Positions 20,942 through 29,898 of a DNA stretch of 64,000 bases are shown here, one piece after another; the stretch's first letter is position 1; each line of letters starts with the position of its first letter. The position numbers and the translations under genes were made by a program. The notes beneath the pieces were generated by a model that worked only from the letters and a program-made list of their open reading frames with translations, searched no databases and had not been told where the DNA came from. The DNA is from Candidatus Binataceae bacterium (GTDB taxonomy: Bacteria; Desulfobacterota; Binatia; Binatales; Binataceae), in assembly GCA_035650475.1 (NCBI GenBank), contig DASRHP010000012.1, positions 546,059-610,058 on the forward strand, given 5' to 3'.

Positions 20942-22252
20942 ATGACGCACAGGAACCGGATTGTGGCCGATCGTCTACTCGGGGTGCCCGCGGCGTTCAT
21001 GTTCAACGGCCTGGCGCGGGCGTTGGGCGCGCTGATGCGTCGCGACCACTCGATGACCGCGAACAACGTTCGGCGGGTTATTGTAGCCAAGCTGCTCGGC
21101 ATGGGGAGCATCCTGCAGGCGACGCCGCTGCTGAGGGCGCTCAAAAGACGTTATCCGAATGCGCGGCTGACATTTGTCACAATGCGATCGAACCAGGAGT
21201 TGGTGAAACGTCTGGAGTGGGTGGACGAAGTGGTGACGCTCGACGACCGAAACGTCCTGGCGATGGCAATTACGACATTGAGGGCGGTTGCAAGGCTGAT
21301 TCGGCTGCGCGCGGACCTGTACTTCGATCTCGAGGTGTACTCGGCCTTCGCATCGCTACTGGCGCTGTGGGCGGCGACGCGCAACCGCATCGGGTTCTAT
21401 CGACACAGCACGGCCTTCAAGAACGGGATTTATACGCACCTGGTGTTTTTCAACACTCGGATGCCAGTGCGCCGCCTGTATTTGCAGCTCGGGAGGGTGG
21501 CCGGCTTGCCGGCGGGCGAGCCGGATACGATTGGCCCGATTCGAGTCGATGAGGCGGACCGCGCAGGTGCGCAGCGCGTCCTGTCGCAGTTGCCGCACTG
21601 GCAGATGGGTCGGCCGTATATAGTGATAAACCCCAACGCCTCAGATTTGTTGCTGGAGCGGCGCTGGCCGGGGGATTACGTGGTGGAAACCATCAGGCGG
21701 CTGGTTGCTTCAGACCAGCGGGTGGTCTTGATCGGCGCGCGCGACGAGCAGCCCTACGTGCAGGGTCTGGTTGAGCGGCTGCCCGCCGAGACACGGCTGG
21801 GCGTGGCCAACACGGCCGGCAAGCTTACGCTGGGAGAACTGCTGGCGCTGCTCGATGGGGCGGCATGCGTGCTTACCAACGACAGTGGCCCGATGCATAT
21901 GGCGTTCGCGTTGGGCAGACCGACTGTGTGCTTGTTCGGCCCGGCTGACCCCGATCATTACGGCCAGAAGCTGCCGAATGTTGAAACGCTTTACATGCCG
22001 GTATTTTGCAGTCCCTGCTTGTACGAGGCGGACCAGCCGCCGTGCCGTGGGGAAAACGTGTGCATGCAGCGCATCCGGCCAGAGTTGGTGATTCACGTCG
22101 TTACACGCTTGACCAGCAACGGCATCTGCGAAGCTAGAACGCTCGCGCACGAGCATTCCCCCGATATCCCGGTGGTGAGTGAAACTCCGAGCGGGAATCC
22201 TTTAGGGGTCGTAGTACGGGCTTCACTGCGATCTGCCGATGTCTCGGGGTAG
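20942..22252 (+). CDS. Glycosyltransferase family 9 (heptosyltransferase-like)
   Basis: A 436-residue GT9 protein; characterised members transfer heptose from ADP-heptose to the LPS inner core. The usual landmarks are present: VAKLLGMGSILQATPLLRALKRRYP at the start of the N-domain, INPNASDLLLERRWP, and the C-domain NDSGPMHMAFALGRPTVCLFGPADP with the nucleotide-sugar site. CSPCLYEADQPPCRGENVCM is the Cys-rich ending found in heptosyltransferases. The ATG at 20942 is supported by GAGGAAG 6 bases upstream. It lies between two paralogous membrane proteins; the sugar and acceptor cannot be read from sequence. Confidence 0.87.
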   Translation: MTHRNRIVADRLLGVPAAFMFNGLARALGALMRRDHSMTANNVRRVIVAKLLGMGSILQATPLLRALKRRYPNARLTFVTMRSNQELVKRLEWVDEVVTLDDRNVLAMAITTLRAVARLIRLRADLYFDLEVYSAFASLLALWAATRNRIGFYRHSTAFKNGIYTHLVFFNTRMPVRRLYLQLGRVAGLPAGEPDTIGPIRVDEADRAGAQRVLSQLPHWQMGRPYIVINPNASDLLLERRWPGDYVVETIRRLVASDQRVVLIGARDEQPYVQGLVERLPAETRLGVANTAGKLTLGELLALLDGAACVLTNDSGPMHMAFALGRPTVCLFGPADPDHYGQKLPNVETLYMPVFCSPCLYEADQPPCRGENVCMQRIRPELVIHVVTRLTSNGICEARTLAHEHSPDIPVVSETPSGNPLGVVVRASLRSADVSG

Positions 22253-22279
22253 TCGCCGCGACCGGGCACGGGCGGTTTC

Positions 22280-24211
22280 ATGCGGGGTAGGGGGCTCGTC
22301 GGTCTACTCTGTGGTCGCAAGCCGGTTACTGGCCTCTCGAATCAGCGCGGCGAGAGTCAGGGGCTGACACTTGTTCCGTGGCTTTCCAGCTCGTCGAATG
22401 CTCCAGCGCGCCTTGCGCTTGTCGGCCTTGCTCTAGTACTTGCCCTCTGGACGTGGGGGCATTGGGGCGACTTTCAAGTAGACTGCGGTCGCGAACTTTA
22501 CGTTCCACTGGAGATTCTGCGTGGCAGATTGATCTACCGGGACTTTTGGTACGATTTCGGCCCGCTCGAACCATACTTTGCTGCCCTTCTGATTAAAGTG
22601 TTTGGGCGGCATCTGTTCGTGCTGTATAGCTTCGGGCTGTTAAGTGCGATTAGTTCCGCGTTGCTGCTGCTGGAAATAGGAACAATCCTTGAAGGTCGAG
22701 CGGTGGGGTTCGCTGCTGGTTGTGCTTTGCTTATGCAGGGCTTCGCTCCGACCGTCTTCAACTATCCATTCCCGTGGAGCTACGCGGGTGTCCTCGCAAT
22801 GCCCCTGAGCCTAGTGAGCGCATGGCTGGCTCTGCGCCAGGTCCGCGCGCCGAACCTCAGGAGTCTCGGCCTTGCATCGATGTTCGGGGCGCTTGCGCTG
22901 CTCTGCAAGCAGGAATTTGGCGTAGCCTGCTACGCGATGCTGGGATTCATCGTGGTCGCGGAGTCGGTGGCCGAAGGCTCACATCTGGGTTTCGCGAAAC
23001 GCGCTTGTGCGTCTTTGCTCGGCTTGGCTCCCGCGTTGGCTGTGTACGCGTGGTTCTTCTGGACACTGACACCACGCTTCATGCTGCAAGATAACTGGAT
23101 AGGGCTTCCGGGGACTTACTTCGCACATGTGGGCGGGCCCGAATTATATGCCGGCATTGGGCTACGTTGGAATAGGGCAGAAGTGATCTTTTTGATCATT
23201 AGCGCGGTGGGCAGCGCGATGGCGTGGCTTTGGATAGCGCGAGGGGCAATGTGGCTTCGTCGGACACTGGGCGCCTTCGGTGTTCTGATGCTGAGCCTGG
23301 CCCTAGCGATCGCTGCCGGAGCGGCGCGAATCTATTCGGCGCCCGGCCATCCATATCCAATGCTGTTGGTTCTGCTGCTGGCCTTTCCACCCGGTATGTT
23401 GTTTATAGGCTGTGGGGTGTTCGCCTACAGTGTCGCGCGAATGTTCAAGACTTGGCAGCCGAGCGTGTTGCTCGACGCCTCATTTGCGCTATTCGCGACA
23501 GTGACGGGGAGTCGAGTGTTCGCGCAGGTGTTACCGTATGGTTATAGCATTTTCTACGACGGCCCGCTTGTGCTTATGTTTTTGATGATTATCGCTAGAT
23601 CGATAGATGCAACGTTTGCGTCTCTTGGAAAGTCCGACGGACGGGCCGCCGCGCGCGCAGCACTTGCGATGGAATTGCTCGTGATGATGGTGGTCCTTTT
23701 TCCCGGAAAAGATGGGCGTACGACGAGCTTGGAGACCAGTTGGGGAACCTTTCACCTGAAGGCGCCGGAAGCGACAGTTGCGCGCGAGATATTGGAGTTT
23801 GTTCAAACGCAAAAGAAAAGTGGCAAGCAGGTAACTGTGCTTCCGGAATTTCCCATGGTGTATGCATTGGCGAGAACTGAGGCTCCAAGCCGGTGGTATA
23901 CGATTTTGCCTGGGTACCTGTCGCCAAAAGCTGAGTCGGAATATATTCGAGACTTGAAATCGCGCAGACCCGATTACATTATCGTCACGAATTTGTATAC
24001 GGGACGGCTGGGCTATGCATATTTTGGCATTGATTATGCCAAGGAGACGTGGCGCTGGATTCAAAATAATTATCGGGAGGTAGGGCAGTTCGGACGCTTT
24101 CAACGTGGTCGCGGCAGAAAGCTGAGCGCGTTGCTTTATGAGCGGCAAAGAGTGACCGGAGGAGAGTCAGGGGTGCGTGCGGTGCGGCAGGCGGTTGGCA
24201 TGTCAGGCTAA
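22280..24211 (+). CDS. Polytopic GT-C/PMT-like membrane protein (paralogue of 19040-20911)
   Basis: A 643-residue membrane protein with the same architecture as the 19040 gene product. It shares WGDFQVDCGRELYVPLEILRG, YDFGPLEPY, FGRHLFVLY, CKQEFGVACYAMLGFIV, FAQVLPYGYSIFYDGPL and the ending VLPEFPMVYALARTEAPSRWY and YFGIDYAKETWRWI. The duplication flanks the GT9 gene. The acidic QVDCGRE loop is the likely catalytic site if it is a GT-C enzyme. The first ~30 residues are not conserved and have a weak ribosome binding site, so translation may start further in. Confidence 0.76.
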   Translation: MRGRGLVGLLCGRKPVTGLSNQRGESQGLTLVPWLSSSSNAPARLALVGLALVLALWTWGHWGDFQVDCGRELYVPLEILRGRLIYRDFWYDFGPLEPYFAALLIKVFGRHLFVLYSFGLLSAISSALLLLEIGTILEGRAVGFAAGCALLMQGFAPTVFNYPFPWSYAGVLAMPLSLVSAWLALRQVRAPNLRSLGLASMFGALALLCKQEFGVACYAMLGFIVVAESVAEGSHLGFAKRACASLLGLAPALAVYAWFFWTLTPRFMLQDNWIGLPGTYFAHVGGPELYAGIGLRWNRAEVIFLIISAVGSAMAWLWIARGAMWLRRTLGAFGVLMLSLALAIAAGAARIYSAPGHPYPMLLVLLLAFPPGMLFIGCGVFAYSVARMFKTWQPSVLLDASFALFATVTGSRVFAQVLPYGYSIFYDGPLVLMFLMIIARSIDATFASLGKSDGRAAARAALAMELLVMMVVLFPGKDGRTTSLETSWGTFHLKAPEATVAREILEFVQTQKKSGKQVTVLPEFPMVYALARTEAPSRWYTILPGYLSPKAESEYIRDLKSRRPDYIIVTNLYTGRLGYAYFGIDYAKETWRWIQNNYREVGQFGRFQRGRGRKLSALLYERQRVTGGESGVRAVRQAVGMSG

Positions 24212-24224
24212 GGACGCGAGTGCG

Positions 24225-25535
24225 ATGAGCGAGGGAGGACGGCATGTGCTGGTCACCGGCGCCGGGGGGTTCATCGGCAGGGACCTCGTGCGCAGGCTGG
24301 GTGAGGCCGGCTGGCGGGTGAGGGCGATGGTGCGCGGCGGGGCCGCGGCGCTGCAAGGCGTCGGCGGGCTCGAAGTGGTCCGCGCCGACATGCGCGACGA
24401 GGAGTCGCTGCGGCGCGCGGTCGAGGGAGCGGCGGTGGTGGTCCATCTGGCGGCCGCCAAGGCCGACGAGGCCGACAGCGAGGACGTAAACGTCAGGGGT
24501 GCGGAGCGCCTGGTGCGGGCCTGCCGCGCCAGCGGCTGCGCACGGCTCATCAATGTCAGCACGCAGTCCGCGGGAATTGCGCGAAAGGGTCTGTATGCGC
24601 GGACCAAACTCGCCGCCGAGAGAGTCTTCATTGGTTCCGGACTCCAGGTAACCAATCTGCGTCCCAGCCTGGTTTACGGCGAAGAGCAAGGCGGGGTGTT
24701 CGGCACCGTCGTCAAGTTCGTACGGCGGCTGCCGATGGTGCCGGTTCTCGGCGACGGACGCTGGCTGAGCGCCCCGATTTACGTCGGCGACGTTTCCAGA
24801 GCGATCATCGCCTGTATCGAGCACGATGCCACTATCGGCAAGACTTACCTGATCGGCGGTCCCGAGATCATCAGCTTTGACGAGCTGATCGATCGAATAT
24901 GCGCCGCCCTCGGCGTGCGCCGGCGCAAGGTGCATATTCCGTTCGTGCTTTCGTTGTGGGTTGCGCGGACGATGAGGGCGATCTGGCCCGGATGCCCGAT
25001 CACCGTCAGCAACGTCCTGGGCTCGAATCAGAACGTTGAGCTGGACATTGAACCCGCGCGGCGCGATTTCGGCTTCGACCCCCTGCCGCTGGAGCGCGGG
25101 CTCGAACTGGTGCTGGACGCGCGCACAAACCACGTCGGAGGCGCCAGCGGCAGCGCGGCCGACGATTTCAGGTTGATCGCCCGCTACCTGCTGGATGTTG
25201 AGCCGCCGCCCGAGCTGGTCGAACGGTACGTCGCCGCGGAGCGCAAGCTGCTGGGCGGCGAGGCATCGCCGGAGTGGGAGGCCGTGCGGCGCCATCCGCG
25301 ACTGCTACCGTATCTCGACGCGGCGGCAGGCGTACTCGCGCGCCGCTCGCTGCTGCGCCGAAAGATTCTGCTTGCAGCCGCCGTGCTGGAGGCGAGCCCC
25401 GCATACGCTGATTTCTTTCTCGCCGAGGTTGACGGCCGCGCCGCGGCGGTGCTCGCGCTTTTGTGGCAAGGGGCCCGCGGCGCAATCATGTTGACTCTGG
25501 GCATGCCGCTGTTGTTTGTGATCCGCCGGCGATGA
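24225..25535 (+). CDS. NAD-dependent epimerase/dehydratase (extended SDR) with extra C-terminal domain
   Basis: A 436-residue protein. Residues 1-~300 form an extended SDR with TGAGGFIG for NAD(P) binding, the Ser of NVSTQS and the catalytic pair in YARTKLAAE. It would act on a nucleotide sugar or similar substrate. The last ~130 residues are helical and not part of normal epimerases, ending in a hydrophobic MLTLGMPLLFVIRRR that could anchor it to the membrane. The ATG at 24225 follows AAGGA. Its stop overlaps the GMC oxidoreductase start as ATGA, so translation of the two is coupled and they probably act together. Confidence 0.85.
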   Translation: MSEGGRHVLVTGAGGFIGRDLVRRLGEAGWRVRAMVRGGAAALQGVGGLEVVRADMRDEESLRRAVEGAAVVVHLAAAKADEADSEDVNVRGAERLVRACRASGCARLINVSTQSAGIARKGLYARTKLAAERVFIGSGLQVTNLRPSLVYGEEQGGVFGTVVKFVRRLPMVPVLGDGRWLSAPIYVGDVSRAIIACIEHDATIGKTYLIGGPEIISFDELIDRICAALGVRRRKVHIPFVLSLWVARTMRAIWPGCPITVSNVLGSNQNVELDIEPARRDFGFDPLPLERGLELVLDARTNHVGGASGSAADDFRLIARYLLDVEPPPELVERYVAAERKLLGGEASPEWEAVRRHPRLLPYLDAAAGVLARRSLLRRKILLAAAVLEASPAYADFFLAEVDGRAAAVLALLWQGARGAIMLTLGMPLLFVIRRR

Positions 25536-27157
25536 CGGGAGCGGCCGTAAGTGACGCGGTCGTGGTCGGCTCAGGCGCGAGCGCGGTGCACGCCGCGCGG
25601 GCGCTGGTGGAGGCGGGGCGCAGCGTGCTGATGCTCGACGTCGGCGATCGCGACGAAACCTACGCCGGGCTGATCCCGGAGTGGCCGTTCGAGCGGATTC
25701 GCCGCGAGGACCCGCGACAGCATCGCTACTTCCTCGGCGATGAGTTCGAAGGTGTCGACCTGGCGCCGGTAGGGGCGACCTCGCAGGTAACTGCGCCGCG
25801 CCAGTACGTGTTGCGCGACCGCGAAGGGCGGGCGCGCGTCGATTCGCCGAACTTCGCCGCGCTCCAGAGTCTCGCGCTGGGCGGTCTGGCCGGGACGTGG
25901 GGGGCAGTCAGTTTCCCTTTCACCGATTTCGAATTGCAGGAGTGCGGATTGGCGGCCGCCGAGATGCGTCCGCACTACGAAGCGGTCGCCGCCCATATAG
26001 GTATCAGCGGCTGCATGAACGACGACCTCGCGCCGGTGCGCGGAGGATTGAAGGCTTTGCAGCCGCCGCTCGATCTCGATGACAACGCGCAGGCGATCTT
26101 CCGCCGCTATGAGCGCCGGCGCGCGCAGTTTCACCGGGCCGGCGCGCGCGTCGGACGCTCGCTGCTCGCGGTGCTGAGCCGGTCGCTCGGCAACCGAAAG
26201 CCGAATCCGTACCACGACATGGAGTACTGGTCGAATCCGGGCGACAGTGTGTACCGGCCGGAGTTGGATGTGCGCGAGCTGCGCGAGAAGCCGCACTTCC
26301 GCTATGAGCGCGCGCTGGTCGAACGCTTTGTCGAAACGCCCTCTGGAGAGATCGAGGTTCGCGCGGGGCTCGTCGAGGACAACCAGCCGGCAACTTTTCG
26401 CGCGCGGGCGCTGGTCCTGGCGGCGGGCGCGCTGGGCAGCGCGCGTATCGTCTTGCGTTCGCTGGCAGAGTTCGAAAAACCGGTGCCGCTCACCTGCAAC
26501 AGTCACGTTTACGTGCCGTGCCTGATACCCGCACGACTGGGGCACCGGTCAAGCCGGCGGCGCCACAGCCTGGCGCAGCTCACGATGATCTACGGCCCGG
26601 CCGGCGAGCCGCAGCGGTTCGTTCAGGCGCAGTACTATCCCTACGGCTCGCTGCTCGTCTACCGCCTGCTGAAGGAGTCGCCGCTCGCGCACCGCGAGTC
26701 GCTGCGCATACTTCGTCTGCTGGCGCCCGCCTTCGGCATCTGGCTGATTCAGCATGAGGACGGCCAGAGCCCGGGCAAGTTTGCCAGGCTGCGGCCGCGG
26801 GGCGAGGGACGCGACGTGATGGAGGTGAACTTCGCGCTGCCCGAGGACCAGCAGAGGCGTCAGAGAAGGGACGAAGCGGTTATGCTGCGGCTGATGCGCC
26901 GTTTGGGATGCTGGCCGCTGCGGCGGACATACGCGATTCACGGCTCCAGCGCCCATTACGCAAGCACGCTGCCGTTCAGCGACCAGCCGCGGCCGCTGAC
27001 GACCCATCGGTCCGGCCTTCTCCACGGCACCAATTCGGTTTATGTCGCGGACGGCGCGGCGTTTCGCTGTCTGCCCGCCAAAGGCCTGACGTTTACGCTG
27101 ATGGCCAACGCCAGACGCGTAGGGTCGCAGGTAGCCAGGAGTCTGAAGGCAGGTTAA
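25532..27157 (+). CDS. GMC-family FAD oxidoreductase
   Basis: A 541-residue flavoprotein of the glucose-methanol-choline family. The N-terminal VVVGSGASAVHAARALVEAG binds FAD; the C-terminal HGSSAHYASTLPF carries the active-site His, and HGTNSVYVADGAAFRCLPAKGLTFTLMANA is the typical second FAD contact. The substrate is likely a sugar or polyol alcohol, given the neighbours. The ATG at 25532 overlaps the upstream epimerase stop. No twin-arginine or Sec signal is visible. It is convergent with the GT2 gene after a 48-bp gap containing a T tract (27161-27167) and an A tract (27194-27199). Confidence 0.87.
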   Translation: MTGAAVSDAVVVGSGASAVHAARALVEAGRSVLMLDVGDRDETYAGLIPEWPFERIRREDPRQHRYFLGDEFEGVDLAPVGATSQVTAPRQYVLRDREGRARVDSPNFAALQSLALGGLAGTWGAVSFPFTDFELQECGLAAAEMRPHYEAVAAHIGISGCMNDDLAPVRGGLKALQPPLDLDDNAQAIFRRYERRRAQFHRAGARVGRSLLAVLSRSLGNRKPNPYHDMEYWSNPGDSVYRPELDVRELREKPHFRYERALVERFVETPSGEIEVRAGLVEDNQPATFRARALVLAAGALGSARIVLRSLAEFEKPVPLTCNSHVYVPCLIPARLGHRSSRRRHSLAQLTMIYGPAGEPQRFVQAQYYPYGSLLVYRLLKESPLAHRESLRILRLLAPAFGIWLIQHEDGQSPGKFARLRPRGEGRDVMEVNFALPEDQQRRQRRDEAVMLRLMRRLGCWPLRRTYAIHGSSAHYASTLPFSDQPRPLTTHRSGLLHGTNSVYVADGAAFRCLPAKGLTFTLMANARRVGSQVARSLKAG

Positions 27158-27205
27158 GCATTTTTTTGCCGAACGCGCCGGACCGAAGATCGCAAAAAAC
27201 CGGGC

Positions 27206-28441
27206 TTAGCGCGTCGGGAAATCGAGGAAGCTGACGAGGAAGGCGGAAAGGATGGTCTGGAAGCCGAGCGCGGTCAGCGTCGCGCCGGGCACGACGAAGC
27301 GCATCGTGTGGGCGTAATCGAGAAGGCCGAAGTCAACCAGCCGCCACTGATTTACTGCCATCGCGAGCAGCGCCAGGCCGCTAACCAGCGCACAGGCCGC
27401 GATTACCAGTCCCAACTCCACATTGAACCGGCTCAGGAAACGCCGCAGACGCGGGTCGTCGGGCAGCATCCCTTCCTTGATCGCCAGGGCCTTGGCGAAG
27501 ACCCCGAAGAAAATCGACTGATAGCCGCACAGCAGCGCCAGCGTGCCGAACAGCAGCGTGTGAGCGTCGAACCTGACGCCGTGGAGCTCCATGCCGGGCA
27601 TCGCCAGCCCATAGGCGATGAGACCGAAAACCATAAGGGCCGCACCGGGAAGCAGAAAAAGCCGGCGAGGGTTGGAGACCAGGAAAAAGCGCAGCGTGCG
27701 CCATCCATCACGAAACGTCTTCAGATGGGGCGCATGCGCCTGGCGGCCGTCCTTGTGGAGCGTGATTGGAACCTCGGCGGCCCGCGCACCGAGCAGCGAC
27801 GACTTGATAATCATTTCGGTCGCAAATTCCATCCCGGTGCAGCGCTGCGCCAGCCGCAGGTAGAGTTCCTTGGTAAAGCCGCGCATCCCGCAATAGATGT
27901 CGTGGATGGTCGACTTGAACCAGCGGCGCGCGATCGCGGAAAAGAACGGGTTGCCAATCCAGCGATGCAGAACAGGCATCGCCCCCGGCATCACCTTGCC
28001 ACCGCCCGCCGGCAGCCGGCATCCCTGGACCAGCTCGTAGCCCTCGCGCAGCTTGTCGAGAAAGGCGGGGATTTCCTCGAAGTCGTAGCTGCCGTCGGCG
28101 TCGCCCATCACGATGAACTTGCCGCGCGCCGCCGCGATACCGCCCATCAGGGCGTTGCCATATCCTCGCTCGGCGACGGGAACCACCCGCACACCCATCG
28201 CGCGTGCGATTTCGACCGAGCCGTCGGTGCTGCCGTTGTCGGCGATGATGATCTCACCGTCGACGCGCGCCTTTCGCAGGCCGCGTTGCGCCCGCTCGAT
28301 ACAGCCGGCCAGAGTGTCCGCCTCGTTGAGGCAGGGTATGACGACGCTCAGCTCGACCTCGGCCGCGGCCGGCGAGCGGCCGTCGCGCTCCGCTGGGGAC
28401 TCGAGCGTTAGCCGTGCGAATTTGGCTGCGCCGACCGCCAT
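27206..28441 (-). CDS. Glycosyltransferase family 2 with C-terminal membrane helices (DPM1-like)
   Basis: A 411-residue GT2 enzyme. LSVVIPCLNEADTLAGCI, IIIADNGSTDGS and IVMGDADGSYDFEEI hold the nucleotide and metal acids. The C-terminal ~180 residues have four hydrophobic segments, as in polyprenyl-phosphate sugar synthases. It could make the polyprenyl-linked sugar donors used by the neighbouring GT-C-like proteins; that link is inference. The start at 28441 has GAGGAGCAGGACG just before it; the frame is open 21 codons further upstream. It runs opposite to the glycan genes but ends beside them. Confidence 0.9.
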   Translation of the reverse strand: MAVGAAKFARLTLESPAERDGRSPAAAEVELSVVIPCLNEADTLAGCIERAQRGLRKARVDGEIIIADNGSTDGSVEIARAMGVRVVPVAERGYGNALMGGIAAARGKFIVMGDADGSYDFEEIPAFLDKLREGYELVQGCRLPAGGGKVMPGAMPVLHRWIGNPFFSAIARRWFKSTIHDIYCGMRGFTKELYLRLAQRCTGMEFATEMIIKSSLLGARAAEVPITLHKDGRQAHAPHLKTFRDGWRTLRFFLVSNPRRLFLLPGAALMVFGLIAYGLAMPGMELHGVRFDAHTLLFGTLALLCGYQSIFFGVFAKALAIKEGMLPDDPRLRRFLSRFNVELGLVIAACALVSGLALLAMAVNQWRLVDFGLLDYAHTMRFVVPGATLTALGFQTILSAFLVSFLDFPTR

Positions 28442-28626
28442 CGTCCTGCTCCTCGGCAGTAGTCGCTCAAAGCAAGGTAAGCCGGGCTTGCCCGCTTCGT
28501 TCAACGCATGTTTTTATCAGTTTTGGCATCAAACTGGAAGTCATAAGATTCAGCCGCTAAACTGAACCTCCTCGGGGGCTGTCGATTGCGCTTCGGCGAC
28601 GTTAGATTGTGGTCGGGCCGGTGGAG

Positions 28627-29784
28627 ATGTCCAAGGTACGATCCTCGCCAGCGGGCAGCAGGCCGCTGCTGGGTGCTAAACCTGATTTGGTCCGCAGGCT
28701 GATTCTTACGATCGCACTCGTTGCAGCCGGATGCGGGGCGGGGCCGCAAAGCGCCCAAGTGAACGAGCTCGGCGCCCGCGTCGCCGCCGGGCGCGATACC
28801 CATCCGACCGAGCATATCCCGGGGCCGAAGCCGCCGCCGCCGGTCGTGCGAAGCACTATCAGCTCGCCCTACGCGATCGCCGCGGGCGCCGACGGAGTCT
28901 GGTTCACCGAGTACAGCGTGGCGGCTATCGGCGAGCTGGCGCGGGACGGAACGGTCAAGCTGGTCGAGCTCGATCGCGACGGCTTCCCCGAGCGGCTGAC
29001 GGTCGCGCGCGACGGCGCGCTCTGGTTTACCGATCCGCGCGGCAACCGGATCGGGCGTATCTTTTCCGGCGGACAGCGCGCCGACTATTATCCGCTGCCG
29101 ACGCCGGAGGCCGGACCGGCCGGGATCGCCGCGGCGCACGACGGCGCGATCTGGTTTACCGAGCACGCCGCCGAGCGCATCGGGATGTTCGTTCCGCCCG
29201 GCGCGGACCGCCGTGCGCCGGGCGCTCACGGCTTTAAGGAGTTCGTCCTGCCCAACGGCGGCGGACCCGCGGGAATCGTCGCCGTGGGTGACAGCGTGTG
29301 GTTCGCTGAAAATTCCAGCAACAAGATTGGCAGGCTGACCTTTCCCGCCGACGCGGCGAAGCCGCGGATCGCCGAATTTCTGCTCCCCGTTCCGGACAGC
29401 CATCCCAACGGCGTCGCCGCCGCCGCCGACGGCAGCGTGTACTTCACTGAACTCGCCGCGAATCGCATCGGACGGGTCACTCCGCAAGGCCGGATCGAGG
29501 AGCTGGTGATGCCGGTCAACGCTCCCGCGCTCGACATCGCAGCCGGCCCCGACGGCGCGGTCTGGATGACGGTGCCGAAGGCGCATGCGTTGTGCCGCTA
29601 TCGTCCGGGCGCGCCAGTCCGCGCCTTCTTCCTGCCGCAGACGGCCACGCCCGCCTTTATCACTGCCGGCGCCGACGGCAATCTCTACTTTACCGAGCCG
29701 AGCGGCAAAATCGGGCGCTTCACGCCGGCCGGGATGCTCACCGAGATCGAGACTTCGGGCGGGGAGAACGCTTCCGCGCGCTGA
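28627..29784 (+). CDS. Beta-propeller lipoprotein, virginiamycin B lyase/NHL-like
   Basis: A 385-residue secreted protein. After a basic N-terminus, LILTIALVAAGC provides a lipobox with acceptor Cys, so it is probably an envelope lipoprotein. The body has at least six blades, each ending in the pattern DGxxWFTExxxxxIG(R), as in GVWFTEY, ALWFTDP, AIWFTEH, SVWFAEN, SVYFTEL and NLYFTEP. The blade pattern resembles streptogramin lyase (Vgb), but the role here is unknown and antibiotic lyase activity should not be assumed. The start is uncertain: GTG at 28609 and ATG at 28627 are in frame. Confidence 0.78.
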   Translation: MSKVRSSPAGSRPLLGAKPDLVRRLILTIALVAAGCGAGPQSAQVNELGARVAAGRDTHPTEHIPGPKPPPPVVRSTISSPYAIAAGADGVWFTEYSVAAIGELARDGTVKLVELDRDGFPERLTVARDGALWFTDPRGNRIGRIFSGGQRADYYPLPTPEAGPAGIAAAHDGAIWFTEHAAERIGMFVPPGADRRAPGAHGFKEFVLPNGGGPAGIVAVGDSVWFAENSSNKIGRLTFPADAAKPRIAEFLLPVPDSHPNGVAAAADGSVYFTELAANRIGRVTPQGRIEELVMPVNAPALDIAAGPDGAVWMTVPKAHALCRYRPGAPVRAFFLPQTATPAFITAGADGNLYFTEPSGKIGRFTPAGMLTEIETSGGENASAR

Positions 29785-29833
29785 GGCGCGAATCAAAATC
29801 TCATCGGCTGCTCCGCGCTGACGCGCGGGACTG

Positions 29834-29861
29834 TTGCGGCGCGCAAAGTTTGCGCTATAAG
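29834..29861 (+). promoter_or_regulatory. Promoter with 15-bp palindromic operator in its spacer
   Basis: TATAAG (29856-29861) is a good -10; TTGCGG (29834-29839) is a weak -35 with a 16-base spacer. The spacer is almost filled by a perfect palindrome, GCGCAAA-G-TTTGCGC (29841-29855). A dimeric repressor bound here would block RNA polymerase. The downstream leader reaches a strong GAAGGAG (29882-29888) before the SDR start at 29899. Confidence 0.5.
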
Positions 29862-29898
29862 CGGACAGTTTCCGACAAAGCGAAGGAGTACGAGAGCG

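Noticed and set aside
27158-27205. Bidirectional terminator between the GMC and GT2 genes
   Set aside because: T and A tracts are present at the right places, but I could not find a convincing stem before either one.
28627-29784. Streptogramin B lyase
   Set aside because: The blade repeat is shared by many NHL/Vgb-like propellers. A lipoprotein signal and added blades argue for a different envelope role.
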